A stretch of 64,000 bases of DNA from Kofleriaceae bacterium (lineage in GTDB: Bacteria; Myxococcota_A; Polyangia; Haliangiales; Haliangiaceae): assembly GCA_025357755.1 (NCBI GenBank), contig JANXOP010000395.1, positions 1 to 64,000 on the forward strand, in the 5' to 3' direction. A program made the position numbers and the translations under genes. Positions 25,588 to 34,837 of the stretch are shown one piece after another. Each line of letters starts with the position of its first letter. The first letter of the stretch is position 1. Below the pieces are notes generated by a model, which was not told where the DNA came from, made no database searches, and saw nothing but the letters and a program-made list of their open reading frames with translations.

Positions 25588-28500
25588 CTATTTCTCGTCA
25601 TCGTCGAAGTCGATCAGCACACCGCCATCGTCCTCGCTGTCCGCGCGCGGCGTCGGGGTCGACGGCGTCGGGCGTTTGGCAGCGGGAACTGGTGGCGCGG
25701 CGGTGCCACGCTTGTTCGGCTGACCGCGACGCTTCGGCGTGCGGTTCGGACGATCGCCCGCCGCGGCGCGCTGCGCGAGCTCGCGCTGGACGACGGCGCG
25801 CGCCTGCGCCGAGGGCAGGTTCGTCGGAGGATCCGAGGGCGCGCGTTCCGGAGGCATCCCCGGGAGACCCGGGATGGCGGTGCTCGCGCGCCGCGCGCGC
25901 TGGCGCGCACCCGGGACTTCGAGATGATCGAGATCGACGTCGAGCGTCGACAGCGCGCTCTCGAGATCATCGATCGTCGGGGTCGCTTGCGGCGGCGCTT
26001 GCGACGGCTCCGCGAACCCGTGCGGCTCGTCGAAATCGATCGAATCGGCTGGCGGTGCATCGGGCGCATAGCGCGCGGTCGCACGTACCCGCGACTCCGG
26101 GCGTGCGGGCGTCTGCGTCGCGAACTGATGAGGATCGTCGAACTCGAGCGCCGCATCGAGGCCCGGCGGCTCGGCAAACGCGGGTGGCGTGTACGCGAGG
26201 CTCTCGGCGAACGTGTATTCGCTCGGCGCGTTGAACGCATCGGGATCCGGCATCGGCGGCTCCGTAGGCACGCCCTCGTCGTCATCGCCGAGATCGAGCT
26301 GCGATGCGAAATCGAAGTCGTCGTCGCCAGCTACCGGCAACGGAGTCGCCGCACGACGCTTGATCACCGCGCGCGTCGGCGTGCGCACGACTGGCGTTGC
26401 GGCCGTGCGCGGCGGGGCGGCCGCGCGCGGCGGGGCGCTCGACCTCGTGCTCGGCGGTCGTGCATCGTCGCTCCCGATCCGCGTCACCGGATCGAGCATG
26501 CCGCCGAAGGGTCGGCGCTTCGCGCCCGAGCCTTCGGTTGGCGGCTCGACCGCTTGCACCGGGCCCGTCGGATGAGTCGGCTGAGCGGGCGGCGTGTACT
26601 GCTGCGGACCGGTGCTGTAGGCCGGATCGGCGACGTACGGTGTTTCGGGTGGCGCGTAGTAGCCCTGGTCCTGCGCGGCGTACGCCTGCTGGACGGCACT
26701 CGCGGAGTACGCGGCAGCCTGCGCGGCGTACGCAGGATCGTCGGAATCCTGTGTTGCGTACGGATCGGCGTGCGCGGGTCCGGCCGTCGCGTACCCAGGA
26801 TCGGTGTACGCCGGATCTCGATCGGCGTACGCCGGATCTCGATCGGCATAGGCGGTCTCGGGCGCGGCGTCGCCGGGCACGTCTCCGGCCGCTCGCACCG
26901 CGTAGGCCGGATCTGGATCGGCGTACGCCGGATCTGGATCCGCGTAGGCCGGATCGTGCGCGGCGTATTCGGGTGGTTGCGTCGCGTACGCGGGGTCCGC
27001 GTAGGCCTGCGGGTCCGCGTAAGCCTGCGGGTCTTGCGCTTCGTAAGCCTGCTGCGCGTACGCCGGGTCCGCATCGCCGTACGCGCGTAGATCCAGCTCG
27101 GGCGTCGGAGGTTCGTGCGGCGCGTACTCCGCGGGCGGCGCATAGGCGGGCGCGTGGTCCGAGCTCTCGCGCTCGCCATTCGAGATCAAGAGGTCTGCAT
27201 CGTTCGCATCGGCCTCGGCGAGCACGTCGAGATCCGAGATCTCTTCGTCGTCGAGTTGGGCCTGCGCTTCCGGAACCTCGGCGAGCTCGGCCTCGTACGC
27301 TGCTGCTGCCGCGCGGATCGACGCCGCGAGCTCGTTGTCGTCGGACTCGGCATCCGCGAGCTGGCGATCGACGGCCTCGGCGAGATGGATCTGATCCGCG
27401 ATCGGTGCGCCACCGAGCCGCGAATCGAGGTGACCGGCGACCTGGCCGATCTGCGTGCTCTCGCCCGGTAGCTCCTCGAGATCGTCGGGATCGAGCTCGT
27501 CGATGCTGTCCTCGCCCATCGGCGCCGCGGTGATCGCGACGCCGGTCTGGATCCGCGCCGCGTCGAGCGCGCGCTCGAACGAATCGAGCTCGGGATCCGC
27601 AGCGAGAGGCACGTTCGTAACGCCGGTCTCGACGCGCGCGGCGTCGAGCGCGCTCGCAAACGAATCGAGCTCGTCGTCGACGATCAGCGCGGGCGGCGCC
27701 GTCTTCGCGCGCTCACGCGGTGGCTCGGCCACGGGTGCGGCCTCGGCAACGATCGGCGCGGCGACGATGACCTCGGGTGACGGAAGCGTCGACCCGCGCG
27801 GTGGCGGCGGCGGCGCCGTGGCATGTCGCTCGCGCGGCTCCGGAACCTCCGGCGGTGCGGGCGCGATCGCCTCGCCGATCACCGTGCTCGCCTGGATGAA
27901 TGATGGCCGGCGCGCGGGCCCAGACTCGACGACGACCGGCGCCGATTCGATCACGAGCTGATCCGCGGCAACCGACGGGCCCGACTCGGACGCAGCATCA
28001 CCCGCGAGAGCGATCGCATCGGGCACACCTTCGACGGGCGTCGCGACATCGACGAGCGAAGGATCTTCGGGGACCGGCGATGACGGCCTCACCGTCGAGA
28101 GCTCGGCCGTCCCGATCGCCGAGACCTCGGCGACGATCCGGTTGCGCTTGCGGATCGCGGCACCACCGAGTGATCGCGCGAGCTCGGCGGAGGCGGCCTC
28201 GATCGAGATCTCGACGACCGCGCCGTCTGCGTGCTCGCGCAACGCGGCGAGCTCTTCATCGAGATCACTCGAGCCCGCGAGCGCGCGCGCGCGCAGCAAC
28301 GCGGCTTCGACATCGACGTGCTCGTCGAGGCCGGGCATGGTCGCCGCGGCCACCGGACCCGAGAGCTCTGCCGCGCGCGCGATGAGATCGGTCAACCGCG
28401 GTCGCTTCGCGCGCACGGGCTCGGGCGCGAGCGCCACCGCACTCGGTCGCGTCGTCGCGGATCGCGCGACGGCCATCGGTCCCGACGTCGGCCGCGGCGC

Positions 28501-29115
28501 GGTCAGCACCTGGGTGCTCGCAGGTGCCGGCGTCGGTCGGATCGGCGGATCGGTCACCGCGGTATCGGGCACACCGATGCCCGGGTGGGTCTTCGGCGTG
28601 GCAGGCGCCTTCTTCTTCGGCGGTGGTGCCGCCAGGATCGGCGCGCTATCTGGCACCGCCATCGCGGCGCTCACGATCGCGCCGGTGTCCGCGCGCGGCT
28701 GAGTCTCGACGTCGCCGCGTCGCGCACTCTCGACATCCTCTGGCATCGGGATCGCGACATCGGCGAGGCCCATCGCGCGGCGCCGCTCGATCATCCGGAT
28801 GATCACTTCGCGCGCCTCGCGCGTGACGCGCATCAGCTCGATCGCCATACCAAACGCCGCACGTGGGTTCGCCGGATCCGGTGCCTTCGTCGCCTTCACC
28901 CGACCGAGGCCGACCAGCACGGGCTGATCGTTCGCGAGCCTCAACTCGAACTTGATCTCGGTCCCGATCGGCTGCAGCGACTTGGTCGGGATGAACAGAC
29001 CTGACTTGCCCACGTTCGGCGCGAACCGCTGCACCATCGCATCGACATCGTCGTAGCGCAGCTTGATCCGGAGCACGACCGGGGGTCGCGCGCCGCTAGG
29101 GTCATCGGCAGGCAT
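25588..29115 (-). CDS. PilZ-like (TIGR02266-type) protein with very long disordered tail
   Basis: 1175 aa. Residues about 12-112 match the myxobacterial PilZ-like domain: LRIKLRYDDVDAMVQRFAPN, VGKSGLFIPTKSLQPIGTE and FGMAIELM. PilZ domains bind cyclic-di-GMP or act as ligand-free adaptors; the usual RxxxR motif is not obvious here, so ligand binding is doubtful. The rest is low complexity: Ala/Pro-rich, then acidic, then about residues 678-825 with repeats of YADPAYADPDPAYA type, then Pro-rich, ending in a basic stretch (RTPKRRGQPNKRGTA) and an acidic tail (DFDDDEK). Probably a scaffold or polar-localisation protein. It lies downstream of the alaS cluster; a 146-nt gap allows its own promoter. 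Confidence 0.8.
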   Translation of the reverse strand: MPADDPSGARPPVVLRIKLRYDDVDAMVQRFAPNVGKSGLFIPTKSLQPIGTEIKFELRLANDQPVLVGLGRVKATKAPDPANPRAAFGMAIELMRVTREAREVIIRMIERRRAMGLADVAIPMPEDVESARRGDVETQPRADTGAIVSAAMAVPDSAPILAAPPPKKKAPATPKTHPGIGVPDTAVTDPPIRPTPAPASTQVLTAPRPTSGPMAVARSATTRPSAVALAPEPVRAKRPRLTDLIARAAELSGPVAAATMPGLDEHVDVEAALLRARALAGSSDLDEELAALREHADGAVVEISIEAASAELARSLGGAAIRKRNRIVAEVSAIGTAELSTVRPSSPVPEDPSLVDVATPVEGVPDAIALAGDAASESGPSVAADQLVIESAPVVVESGPARRPSFIQASTVIGEAIAPAPPEVPEPRERHATAPPPPPRGSTLPSPEVIVAAPIVAEAAPVAEPPRERAKTAPPALIVDDELDSFASALDAARVETGVTNVPLAADPELDSFERALDAARIQTGVAITAAPMGEDSIDELDPDDLEELPGESTQIGQVAGHLDSRLGGAPIADQIHLAEAVDRQLADAESDDNELAASIRAAAAAYEAELAEVPEAQAQLDDEEISDLDVLAEADANDADLLISNGERESSDHAPAYAPPAEYAPHEPPTPELDLRAYGDADPAYAQQAYEAQDPQAYADPQAYADPAYATQPPEYAAHDPAYADPDPAYADPDPAYAVRAAGDVPGDAAPETAYADRDPAYADRDPAYTDPGYATAGPAHADPYATQDSDDPAYAAQAAAYSASAVQQAYAAQDQGYYAPPETPYVADPAYSTGPQQYTPPAQPTHPTGPVQAVEPPTEGSGAKRRPFGGMLDPVTRIGSDDARPPSTRSSAPPRAAAPPRTAATPVVRTPTRAVIKRRAATPLPVAGDDDFDFASQLDLGDDDEGVPTEPPMPDPDAFNAPSEYTFAESLAYTPPAFAEPPGLDAALEFDDPHQFATQTPARPESRVRATARYAPDAPPADSIDFDEPHGFAEPSQAPPQATPTIDDLESALSTLDVDLDHLEVPGARQRARRASTAIPGLPGMPPERAPSDPPTNLPSAQARAVVQRELAQRAAAGDRPNRTPKRRGQPNKRGTAAPPVPAAKRPTPSTPTPRADSEDDGGVLIDFDDDEK

Positions 29116-29262
29116 AGTGGGCCTCGCTCCAGGCCGACGCTAAGTATCCCGCTCCTCGTGGGACCACGTCAAACCTTGTCACGTCTTCACGTCGCCTTCC
29201 GCCGGCTTCGCCGAAGACGCCCGATCTGGCCGGGCTTGCCTCGCGCCGTGGCGGCTGTACTT

Positions 29263-29856
29263 CTACAGCGCGTCGATGAGGGCGGTCACCGCGTCGGTGA
29301 TCGGGTCGCCATACGGCGAGCGCTGGACGCTGAGGATCGGGTTGCCCCCTGCGCTGATCTGGAGCGAGCACGAGATGCCTTCGGGCACGGCGTTGACCTG
29401 CTTGAAGGGACCGCCACGCAGCACCTTGTCGACATCGGCCTCGACCGTCGCGAGACGCGTGGCACCGAGCCGGGTCACGGTCGGCGGCGGGGGAGACCAT
29501 TCCGGCGTGCCCGCCGCTCGAGGTCCCGACGTGTCGGGGTACGTGTACGCCAGGATCGTCTCGGTCTTCGCACCCAGATCGACGGTCACTTCGCGGAGGT
29601 TTCCACCTTTGCTGAACGGCAGGTTGCTGTGACTGCAGATGTGCTTGACGACGTAGGGGCCCGAGGGTGGCTTGGCATCGACGAGCGCCGCATCGTGCGT
29701 GTTGCCACCGCTCGCGTCGCTCGCATCGCTCGCATCGCTCGCGTTCTTCGTGTCCTTCGCGACGGTCTTGACGACCGTCTGCTGGGGCGTCCCGCTATCG
29801 CATGCTGCGAGCACCACGAACACGACAAGCACGACGAGCACGAGTGAGAACTTCAT
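29263..29856 (-). CDS. Lipoprotein with ASD repeats
   Basis: 197-aa exported lipoprotein: a very hydrophobic signal peptide ends in lipobox VLAAC. A short low-complexity linker, NASDASDASDASGG, is encoded by 9-bp tandem repeats. The mature domain contains four Cys-poor beta-strands (VKHICSHSNLPFSKGGNLRE; ATVEADVDKVLRGGPFKQ; GISCSLQISAGGNPILSV), with Cys in HICSHS and ISCSL that could pair. I do not recognise the family. ATG directly follows the alaS stop codon (TAGATG), so the two genes are cotranscribed, but no functional tie to alanylation is evident. Confidence 0.8.
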   Translation of the reverse strand: MKFSLVLVVLVVFVVLAACDSGTPQQTVVKTVAKDTKNASDASDASDASGGNTHDAALVDAKPPSGPYVVKHICSHSNLPFSKGGNLREVTVDLGAKTETILAYTYPDTSGPRAAGTPEWSPPPPTVTRLGATRLATVEADVDKVLRGGPFKQVNAVPEGISCSLQISAGGNPILSVQRSPYGDPITDAVTALIDAL

Positions 29857-32532
29857 CTAGATGCGAGCCTCGACCCACGCGCGCGCCGCCGCGAGCGCGG
29901 CCGGGACCGCGGCGGCGTCCTTGCCACCACCTTGCGCCATGTCGTTGCGACCACCAGCCTTGCCGCCGAGGAGCGCGGCGACTTCACCGAGCAGCTTGCC
30001 GGCCGGGACGCGCTCGGCGAGATCCTTGGTCACCATCGCGACGAGCCGGATCTCCGCGCCACCCATGCCCGCGAGCACGACCACGCCCGAGCCGAGCTTG
30101 TCCTTCAACTGATCGCCCGTGTCACGCAGCACCTTCGCGTCGTCGGTATCGACCGCCGCGGCAAGGACCTTCACGCCCTTGACGATCACGGTCTCCGCCA
30201 TCAGGTCGCGGGCACCCCCGCCCGAGGCCAGCTTGCCCTTGAGCTTCTCGATCTCGCGATCGGTGGTCTTGGCGTCGGCGAGCACCTTCTCGACGCGCGC
30301 TGCGACCCCGAACAGCTGGGCCTTGAGGCCGAGCTCCGACGCGGTCTTCGCGAGCTCGTCCTCGAGCTTGCGGAGATAGTCGAACGCGCCGACGCCGGTC
30401 ACCGCCTCGATCCGGCGCACACCTTGGGCGACGCCTGCTTCCGAGAGGATCTTGAACAGGCCGATGTCACCCGCGCGTCGCACGTGCGTGCCGCCGCAGA
30501 ACTCCAGCGATTCGTTGCCGATGCTGACGACGCGCACGGTGTCGCCGTACTTCTCGCCGAACATCGCGACCGCGCCGCGCTCCTTCGCTTGGTCGATCGG
30601 CAGGACGTCGATCTTGCTCTCGGCATTCGAACGGATGTCCGCGTTGACGAGATCCTCGACCCGGCGCTTCTCGGCATCGGTGAGCGGCGAGAAGTGCGCG
30701 AAGTCGAACCGCAACCGATCGGGCGCGACGAGCGAGCCCTTCTGCGCGACGTGATTGCCGAGCACGTGCTTGAGCGCGTGATTCAACAGGTGGGTCGCCG
30801 AGTGGTTCGCGCGCACGCGCTCGCGACGCTCGTCATCGACCTCGAACTTCACCTTGTCGCCGACGCGGATCGAGCCGGTCGCTACTTCGCCGATCAACAC
30901 GAACATGTCGCCGGCCGGCTTCTCGGTCTCGTCGATCCGGATCTTGGCGTTCGCGCTGATCACGAGCCCGGCGTCTCCGATCTGACCGCCGGACTGGGCG
31001 TAGAACGGGGTCTGATCGAACACGAGCGCGACATCCGCTCCGGCATCGGCTTTGTCGACGCGCTGGCCGCCGACGATGATCGCCTGGACCGCGCCCTCCC
31101 CGCTCGTGCCGCGGCCCTCGTAGCCGAGGAACTTCGTCGAGCCGAGCTCGCTCGCGAGCTGCTTGAAGATCGTCTCGACCGCGGTGTCATCGATCTTGAA
31201 CTTGCTCTTGGCCTTGGCGGCATCGAGCTCCGCCGTGAAGCCTGCGTCGTCGGTCGTGAGCCCGTTCTCTTCGGCGATGATCTTCGTGAGATCGGCCGGG
31301 AAGCCGAACGTGTCGTACATCGAGAACACGGTCTTGCCTGGAATCTGACCGCCGCCTGCCTTCTTGAGCTGAGCGATCTCGCCCTTCAAGCGCTCCTCAC
31401 CACGCTGGAGTGTCGCGCGGAATCGGGTCTCCTCTTCGACCGCGACCTTCTGGATCACCGTCGAGCGCTCGCGCAGCTCCGGATACGCCTCTGCCATCAC
31501 GTCGATGACCTTCGCGCAGACCTCGGCCATGAACGGCCGGTCGAGCTTGAGGTGCTGCTCGCCGTGGCGCACCGCGCGCCGGAAGATCCGGCGCAGCGTG
31601 TACTCGCGCTCACCCTTGTCGGGGAAGACGCCATCCGCGATCAGGAACGACGTGCAGCGCGCGTGATCCGCGATCACGCGCATCGCGGTATCGGTCGCGC
31701 TGTTGCCCGCGCCGTATTCGATCTTGGCGATCTCGGCGACGCGCTGGATGATCGGTACGAACAGATCGGTGTCGTAGTTCGAGCGCACGCCCTGGACGAC
31801 CGAGGTCACGCGCTCGAGGCCCGCGCCGGTATCGACCGACGGAGCGGGCAGCGTGTGCAGCTTGCCGCCGACCTCGCGGCGCTCGAACTGCATGAACACC
31901 AGATTCCAGATCTCGAGCCAGCCCTTCCAGCTCGCCGGCGCGGTGGTCGGCCAGTTCGAGCCGGTCGCGTCGAAGTTGAAGTGGATCTCGGTGCACGGCC
32001 CCATCGGGCCGGTCTCGCCCATCTGCCAGAAGTTGTCCTTCTTGCCGAGGCCGATGATCCGGTCGTCGCCAAAGCCAGTGACCTTCTTCCAGATCGCGCG
32101 CGCTTCATCGTCGGCCGCGATGCCCGGCAGCTCCGGATCGCCGCCGTAGACGGTGACTACCAGACGCGATGCATCGATCGCGTAGACCTTGGTCAGGAGC
32201 TCCCAGGCGAACGCGATGGCGTCCTCCTTGAAGTAGTCGCCGAACGAGAAGTTGCCGAGCATCTCGAAGAACGTGTGATGGCGCGGGGTTTTACCGACCT
32301 CGTCGAGATCGTTGTGCTTGCCACCGGCACGCACGCACTTTTGCGACGAGGTCGCGCGCTTGTACGAGCGGGTCTCGGCGCCGGTGAACAGGTCCTTGAA
32401 CTGGTTCATGCCGGCGTTGGTGAACAACAACGTCGGGTCGTTCTGCGGAACGAGCGAGCTCGAACCCACCACCTGGTGGCCCTGCTTCTTGAAGAATTCG
32501 AGGAACGTACGGCGGACGTCTGCGGCCTGCAT
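29857..32532 (-). CDS. alaS: Alanyl-tRNA synthetase
   Basis: Class II synthetase that charges tRNA-Ala and edits misacylated Ser/Gly. Motif 1 lies near TLLFTNAGMNQFKDLFTG. The catalytic core carries KCVRAGGKHNDLDEVG and HHTFFEMLGNFSFGDYFK. The editing domain has HSATHLLNHAL (zinc His pair) and later CGGTHVRRAGDIG. The C-Ala domain closes the protein. About 891 aa from ATG at 32532, the usual size; ATG at 32565 would add 11 residues and overlap the upstream gene. MQAADVRRTFLEFFKKQGH is the canonical N-terminus. Cotranscribed with an upstream exported protein and the downstream lipoprotein. Confidence 0.97.
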   Translation of the reverse strand: MQAADVRRTFLEFFKKQGHQVVGSSSLVPQNDPTLLFTNAGMNQFKDLFTGAETRSYKRATSSQKCVRAGGKHNDLDEVGKTPRHHTFFEMLGNFSFGDYFKEDAIAFAWELLTKVYAIDASRLVVTVYGGDPELPGIAADDEARAIWKKVTGFGDDRIIGLGKKDNFWQMGETGPMGPCTEIHFNFDATGSNWPTTAPASWKGWLEIWNLVFMQFERREVGGKLHTLPAPSVDTGAGLERVTSVVQGVRSNYDTDLFVPIIQRVAEIAKIEYGAGNSATDTAMRVIADHARCTSFLIADGVFPDKGEREYTLRRIFRRAVRHGEQHLKLDRPFMAEVCAKVIDVMAEAYPELRERSTVIQKVAVEEETRFRATLQRGEERLKGEIAQLKKAGGGQIPGKTVFSMYDTFGFPADLTKIIAEENGLTTDDAGFTAELDAAKAKSKFKIDDTAVETIFKQLASELGSTKFLGYEGRGTSGEGAVQAIIVGGQRVDKADAGADVALVFDQTPFYAQSGGQIGDAGLVISANAKIRIDETEKPAGDMFVLIGEVATGSIRVGDKVKFEVDDERRERVRANHSATHLLNHALKHVLGNHVAQKGSLVAPDRLRFDFAHFSPLTDAEKRRVEDLVNADIRSNAESKIDVLPIDQAKERGAVAMFGEKYGDTVRVVSIGNESLEFCGGTHVRRAGDIGLFKILSEAGVAQGVRRIEAVTGVGAFDYLRKLEDELAKTASELGLKAQLFGVAARVEKVLADAKTTDREIEKLKGKLASGGGARDLMAETVIVKGVKVLAAAVDTDDAKVLRDTGDQLKDKLGSGVVVLAGMGGAEIRLVAMVTKDLAERVPAGKLLGEVAALLGGKAGGRNDMAQGGGKDAAAVPAALAAARAWVEARI

Positions 32533-32557
32533 AGCGACCGCAGGTGTACCACCCAAA

Positions 32558-33220
32558 TCAGCCATTCACGAGCGCACGTGCGAGGTCGGGATACGCCATC
32601 AAGCGCGTCGTGGCCTCGTCGAGATCCGCGGCCGCGTGCTTCTTCAAGAACGCCTCGGTGGCCGCGTAGTCCTTGCGCAGCTTCGCGTCTTCTTGCTCGT
32701 ACGCTCGCGGGCTCGGACGATCGGGCATGAACCCCGGCTCCTGGATCCGATCGATCTCCTCGATCGTGAGCCCCGAGGTCAGCATCCAGTCGAGCAAGGG
32801 ACCGGTGGTGACGTCGAGCAGGCGAATGTTGATGTTGGTCTTGCCCGTCTCGTCGACGAGCGCGGCGTGGTTGTCGAGCGCGATCATCGTCGCCGCCGCG
32901 CAGATGTGACCCGTGGCATCGCGCCACACGTTGAGCGGGCCGGTGCGATAGGTGTTGTGCGGATAGACACCGGTCGTGACGTACGTGTGGAGCGACGCGA
33001 GGTTGTGAGCGCGACGCTTCACGAGCGCGGCGCGGACATTCTCGCGGGTCGGCATCCACAGGACATCGACGGGGACCTCCGAGGGGAGCTCCGAGGCCCG
33101 ATCCGGCTCCACCGCGCGGACGGGCGGCTTCGCAAACCCGCCCGCCGAGGCGGTCAGCGAGGTCAGCGAGGTCAGCGAGGTCGAAAGAACGAGGGCCAAG
33201 GCAGCGAGTCGAGTCAGCAT
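32558..33220 (-). CDS. Exported protein of unknown function, 220 aa
   Basis: ATG at 33220 has a good Shine-Dalgarno (AGGAG, 8 nt upstream). The signal peptide MLTRLAALALVLSTSLTSL ends at SAGG; its SLTSLTSLT part comes from 9-bp tandem repeats. The mature domain shows VPVDVLWMPTRENVRAALV, HNTYRTGPLNVWRDATGHIC and NINIRLLDVTTGPLLDWML. This is soluble periplasmic material with one Cys. I do not recognise the family. The gene is 25 nt upstream of alaS and in the same direction. Confidence 0.75.
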   Translation of the reverse strand: MLTRLAALALVLSTSLTSLTSLTASAGGFAKPPVRAVEPDRASELPSEVPVDVLWMPTRENVRAALVKRRAHNLASLHTYVTTGVYPHNTYRTGPLNVWRDATGHICAAATMIALDNHAALVDETGKTNINIRLLDVTTGPLLDWMLTSGLTIEEIDRIQEPGFMPDRPSPRAYEQEDAKLRKDYAATEAFLKKHAAADLDEATTRLMAYPDLARALVNG

Positions 33221-33286
33221 TTCAAATCTCCTGAGAGCTGAAACGCCCACGCTCGCCGACCGGTCTGTAAGGCTCTTGTAAGCCCC

Positions 33287-34837
33287 CTAGAACGCGTAGC
33301 CGATCGAGGCCGTGGCGCCGTAGTAGAGGTCCTTGGCACCCTTCACGTCCTGCGTCGTCGGGTCGCCGTCGCGCGTGTTCGATTCGGACTTCGAGTCGCC
33401 CTTGAACGTCATGCTGATCGTCTCGTAACGAACGAGCGCGCGCACGAACAGGTTCTTGGTCAGCGTGTAATCGACGCCGAGGTTCGCTTCGTACCCCGTC
33501 ACGGTCGCCGGGCCGTAACCCGACGAGGTCGACGCCTGGATGCCACCGGTGTTCGTCACGAGCATGAAGCCGACATCGGCGTCGACCGCGAGCGGACCGG
33601 CGAGCTGGTAGCGCAAGAACGCCTTGGGCTCGGCCATCTTGTAGCCCACGTTCGGAACGTCGGTCGCCTTGCCGCCGGCGAAGGTCGGCTCGAGGTTGAA
33701 CTGCTGAAAGGAGTACAGCAGCCGACCCCCGACGAGGAGGCTGGGGCTGACCGGATAGCGGAGCACGGCACCGACGCTGAACCGCGCCTCGGTGGTGTTG
33801 ATGCTCGCCGTCTTGAGCGTCATCGTCGCGTCGTCGGTGTAGCTCTTCTTCGAGTTGATGTAGATGACCTTGTCGTACATGAGCTCGATGCCGAGCCCGG
33901 TGAGGATGCCGCGGTTCTTGTGCGAGAACGCGTACGGATAGACGGTGACATCCATGATGCCGCCCGGCACGGGCACCGATTGGTTGTAGCCAGACGGCGC
34001 GTTCGTGAGCGCGTCGACCTTCGTGAACGTGAGCTTGCGCGCGATGAACGACATGCCGATCGTGAAATCGACCGCGCGGTTCTGCGGGAGCAGCGCTTCG
34101 TCCGCCGAGAGAGGAGCAAGCTCGACCGACGCGTTGACATCACCGCCACCTTCGCCACCACCACCCTCGCCACTGGCCCCCTCCCTCGCCGCGACGCGCT
34201 TTTCGCACTTCTTGAGCTTCTTGCCCTTGAGGCCCTTGCACTCGTCGAGGGGCTCGGCTTTGACCTCGGGATCCTTCTCCGGATCCTTCTTCTTCACCTC
34301 GGGCTCGGGATCCTTCTTCACTTCAGGATCTTTCTTCACCTCGGGTTCGGCGTCCCCTCCACCCGCGTCGAGACCGTCGATCGCCGGGATCAGGCTGCCC
34401 TTGAGATCCTTCTTCGCCTTCTTGCCGAGCTTCGCGCTCTTGGCTGTCGTCACGATCTCTTCGCCGACGACCTCACCGCTCGAGCCCGCGCGGAGCTTCA
34501 ACTTGAGCGTGTAGCCGTCGTCGGTCTTTTCGACCTTGCCCCACACCACACCGTCGAGCTTGAGCTTCTTCGCGACCTTCTTGACGTTCTTGGTGTTCGG
34601 CGCTTTCGCATCGAGCTCCTCGGCCGTGCCGTTGTACTTGTCGGTGTTGACGACCGTGTTGTCGGCCTCGAGCAGCTTGACGACATCGTCGTGAAACTTC
34701 TCGCCATCGGGCCCCTTGAAGTCGAGGACCACGATCTTCTTCTTGCCGGCACTGGCGACCCCGGCAAGGGCCACCAGCACCAAGGCGATTAGCGCCAGAA
34801 GCTTACTTTTCGAAGTGTTCGATTTCGAAGTCGTCAT
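33287..34837 (-). CDS. Outer-membrane beta-barrel protein with lysine-rich periplasmic region
   Basis: Start is ATG 34837, giving a signal peptide (MTTSKSNTSKSKLLALIALV, ending VASAG). Residues about 30-150 form a small soluble domain (KIVVLDFKGPDGEKFHDDVV, VAKKLKLDGVVWGKVE), followed by a Lys/Glu/Pro-rich linker with DPEVKK repeats, a CKGLKGKKLKKCEKR pair, a Gly-rich hinge and a C-terminal beta-barrel of about 240 residues with alternating strands ending in YGATASIGYAF. The terminal Phe is the usual recognition signal for the barrel-assembly machine. The soluble part resembles proteins that report glycan or lipid export, but I would not assign a function. Its start overlaps the upstream pilT gene by 35 nt. 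Confidence 0.78.
   Translation of the reverse strand: MTTSKSNTSKSKLLALIALVLVALAGVASAGKKKIVVLDFKGPDGEKFHDDVVKLLEADNTVVNTDKYNGTAEELDAKAPNTKNVKKVAKKLKLDGVVWGKVEKTDDGYTLKLKLRAGSSGEVVGEEIVTTAKSAKLGKKAKKDLKGSLIPAIDGLDAGGGDAEPEVKKDPEVKKDPEPEVKKKDPEKDPEVKAEPLDECKGLKGKKLKKCEKRVAAREGASGEGGGGEGGGDVNASVELAPLSADEALLPQNRAVDFTIGMSFIARKLTFTKVDALTNAPSGYNQSVPVPGGIMDVTVYPYAFSHKNRGILTGLGIELMYDKVIYINSKKSYTDDATMTLKTASINTTEARFSVGAVLRYPVSPSLLVGGRLLYSFQQFNLEPTFAGGKATDVPNVGYKMAEPKAFLRYQLAGPLAVDADVGFMLVTNTGGIQASTSSGYGPATVTGYEANLGVDYTLTKNLFVRALVRYETISMTFKGDSKSESNTRDGDPTTQDVKGAKDLYYGATASIGYAF

Noticed and set aside
29932-32730. 932-codon plus-strand frame opposite alaS
   Set aside because: Antisense artefact of a clear alanyl-tRNA synthetase gene.
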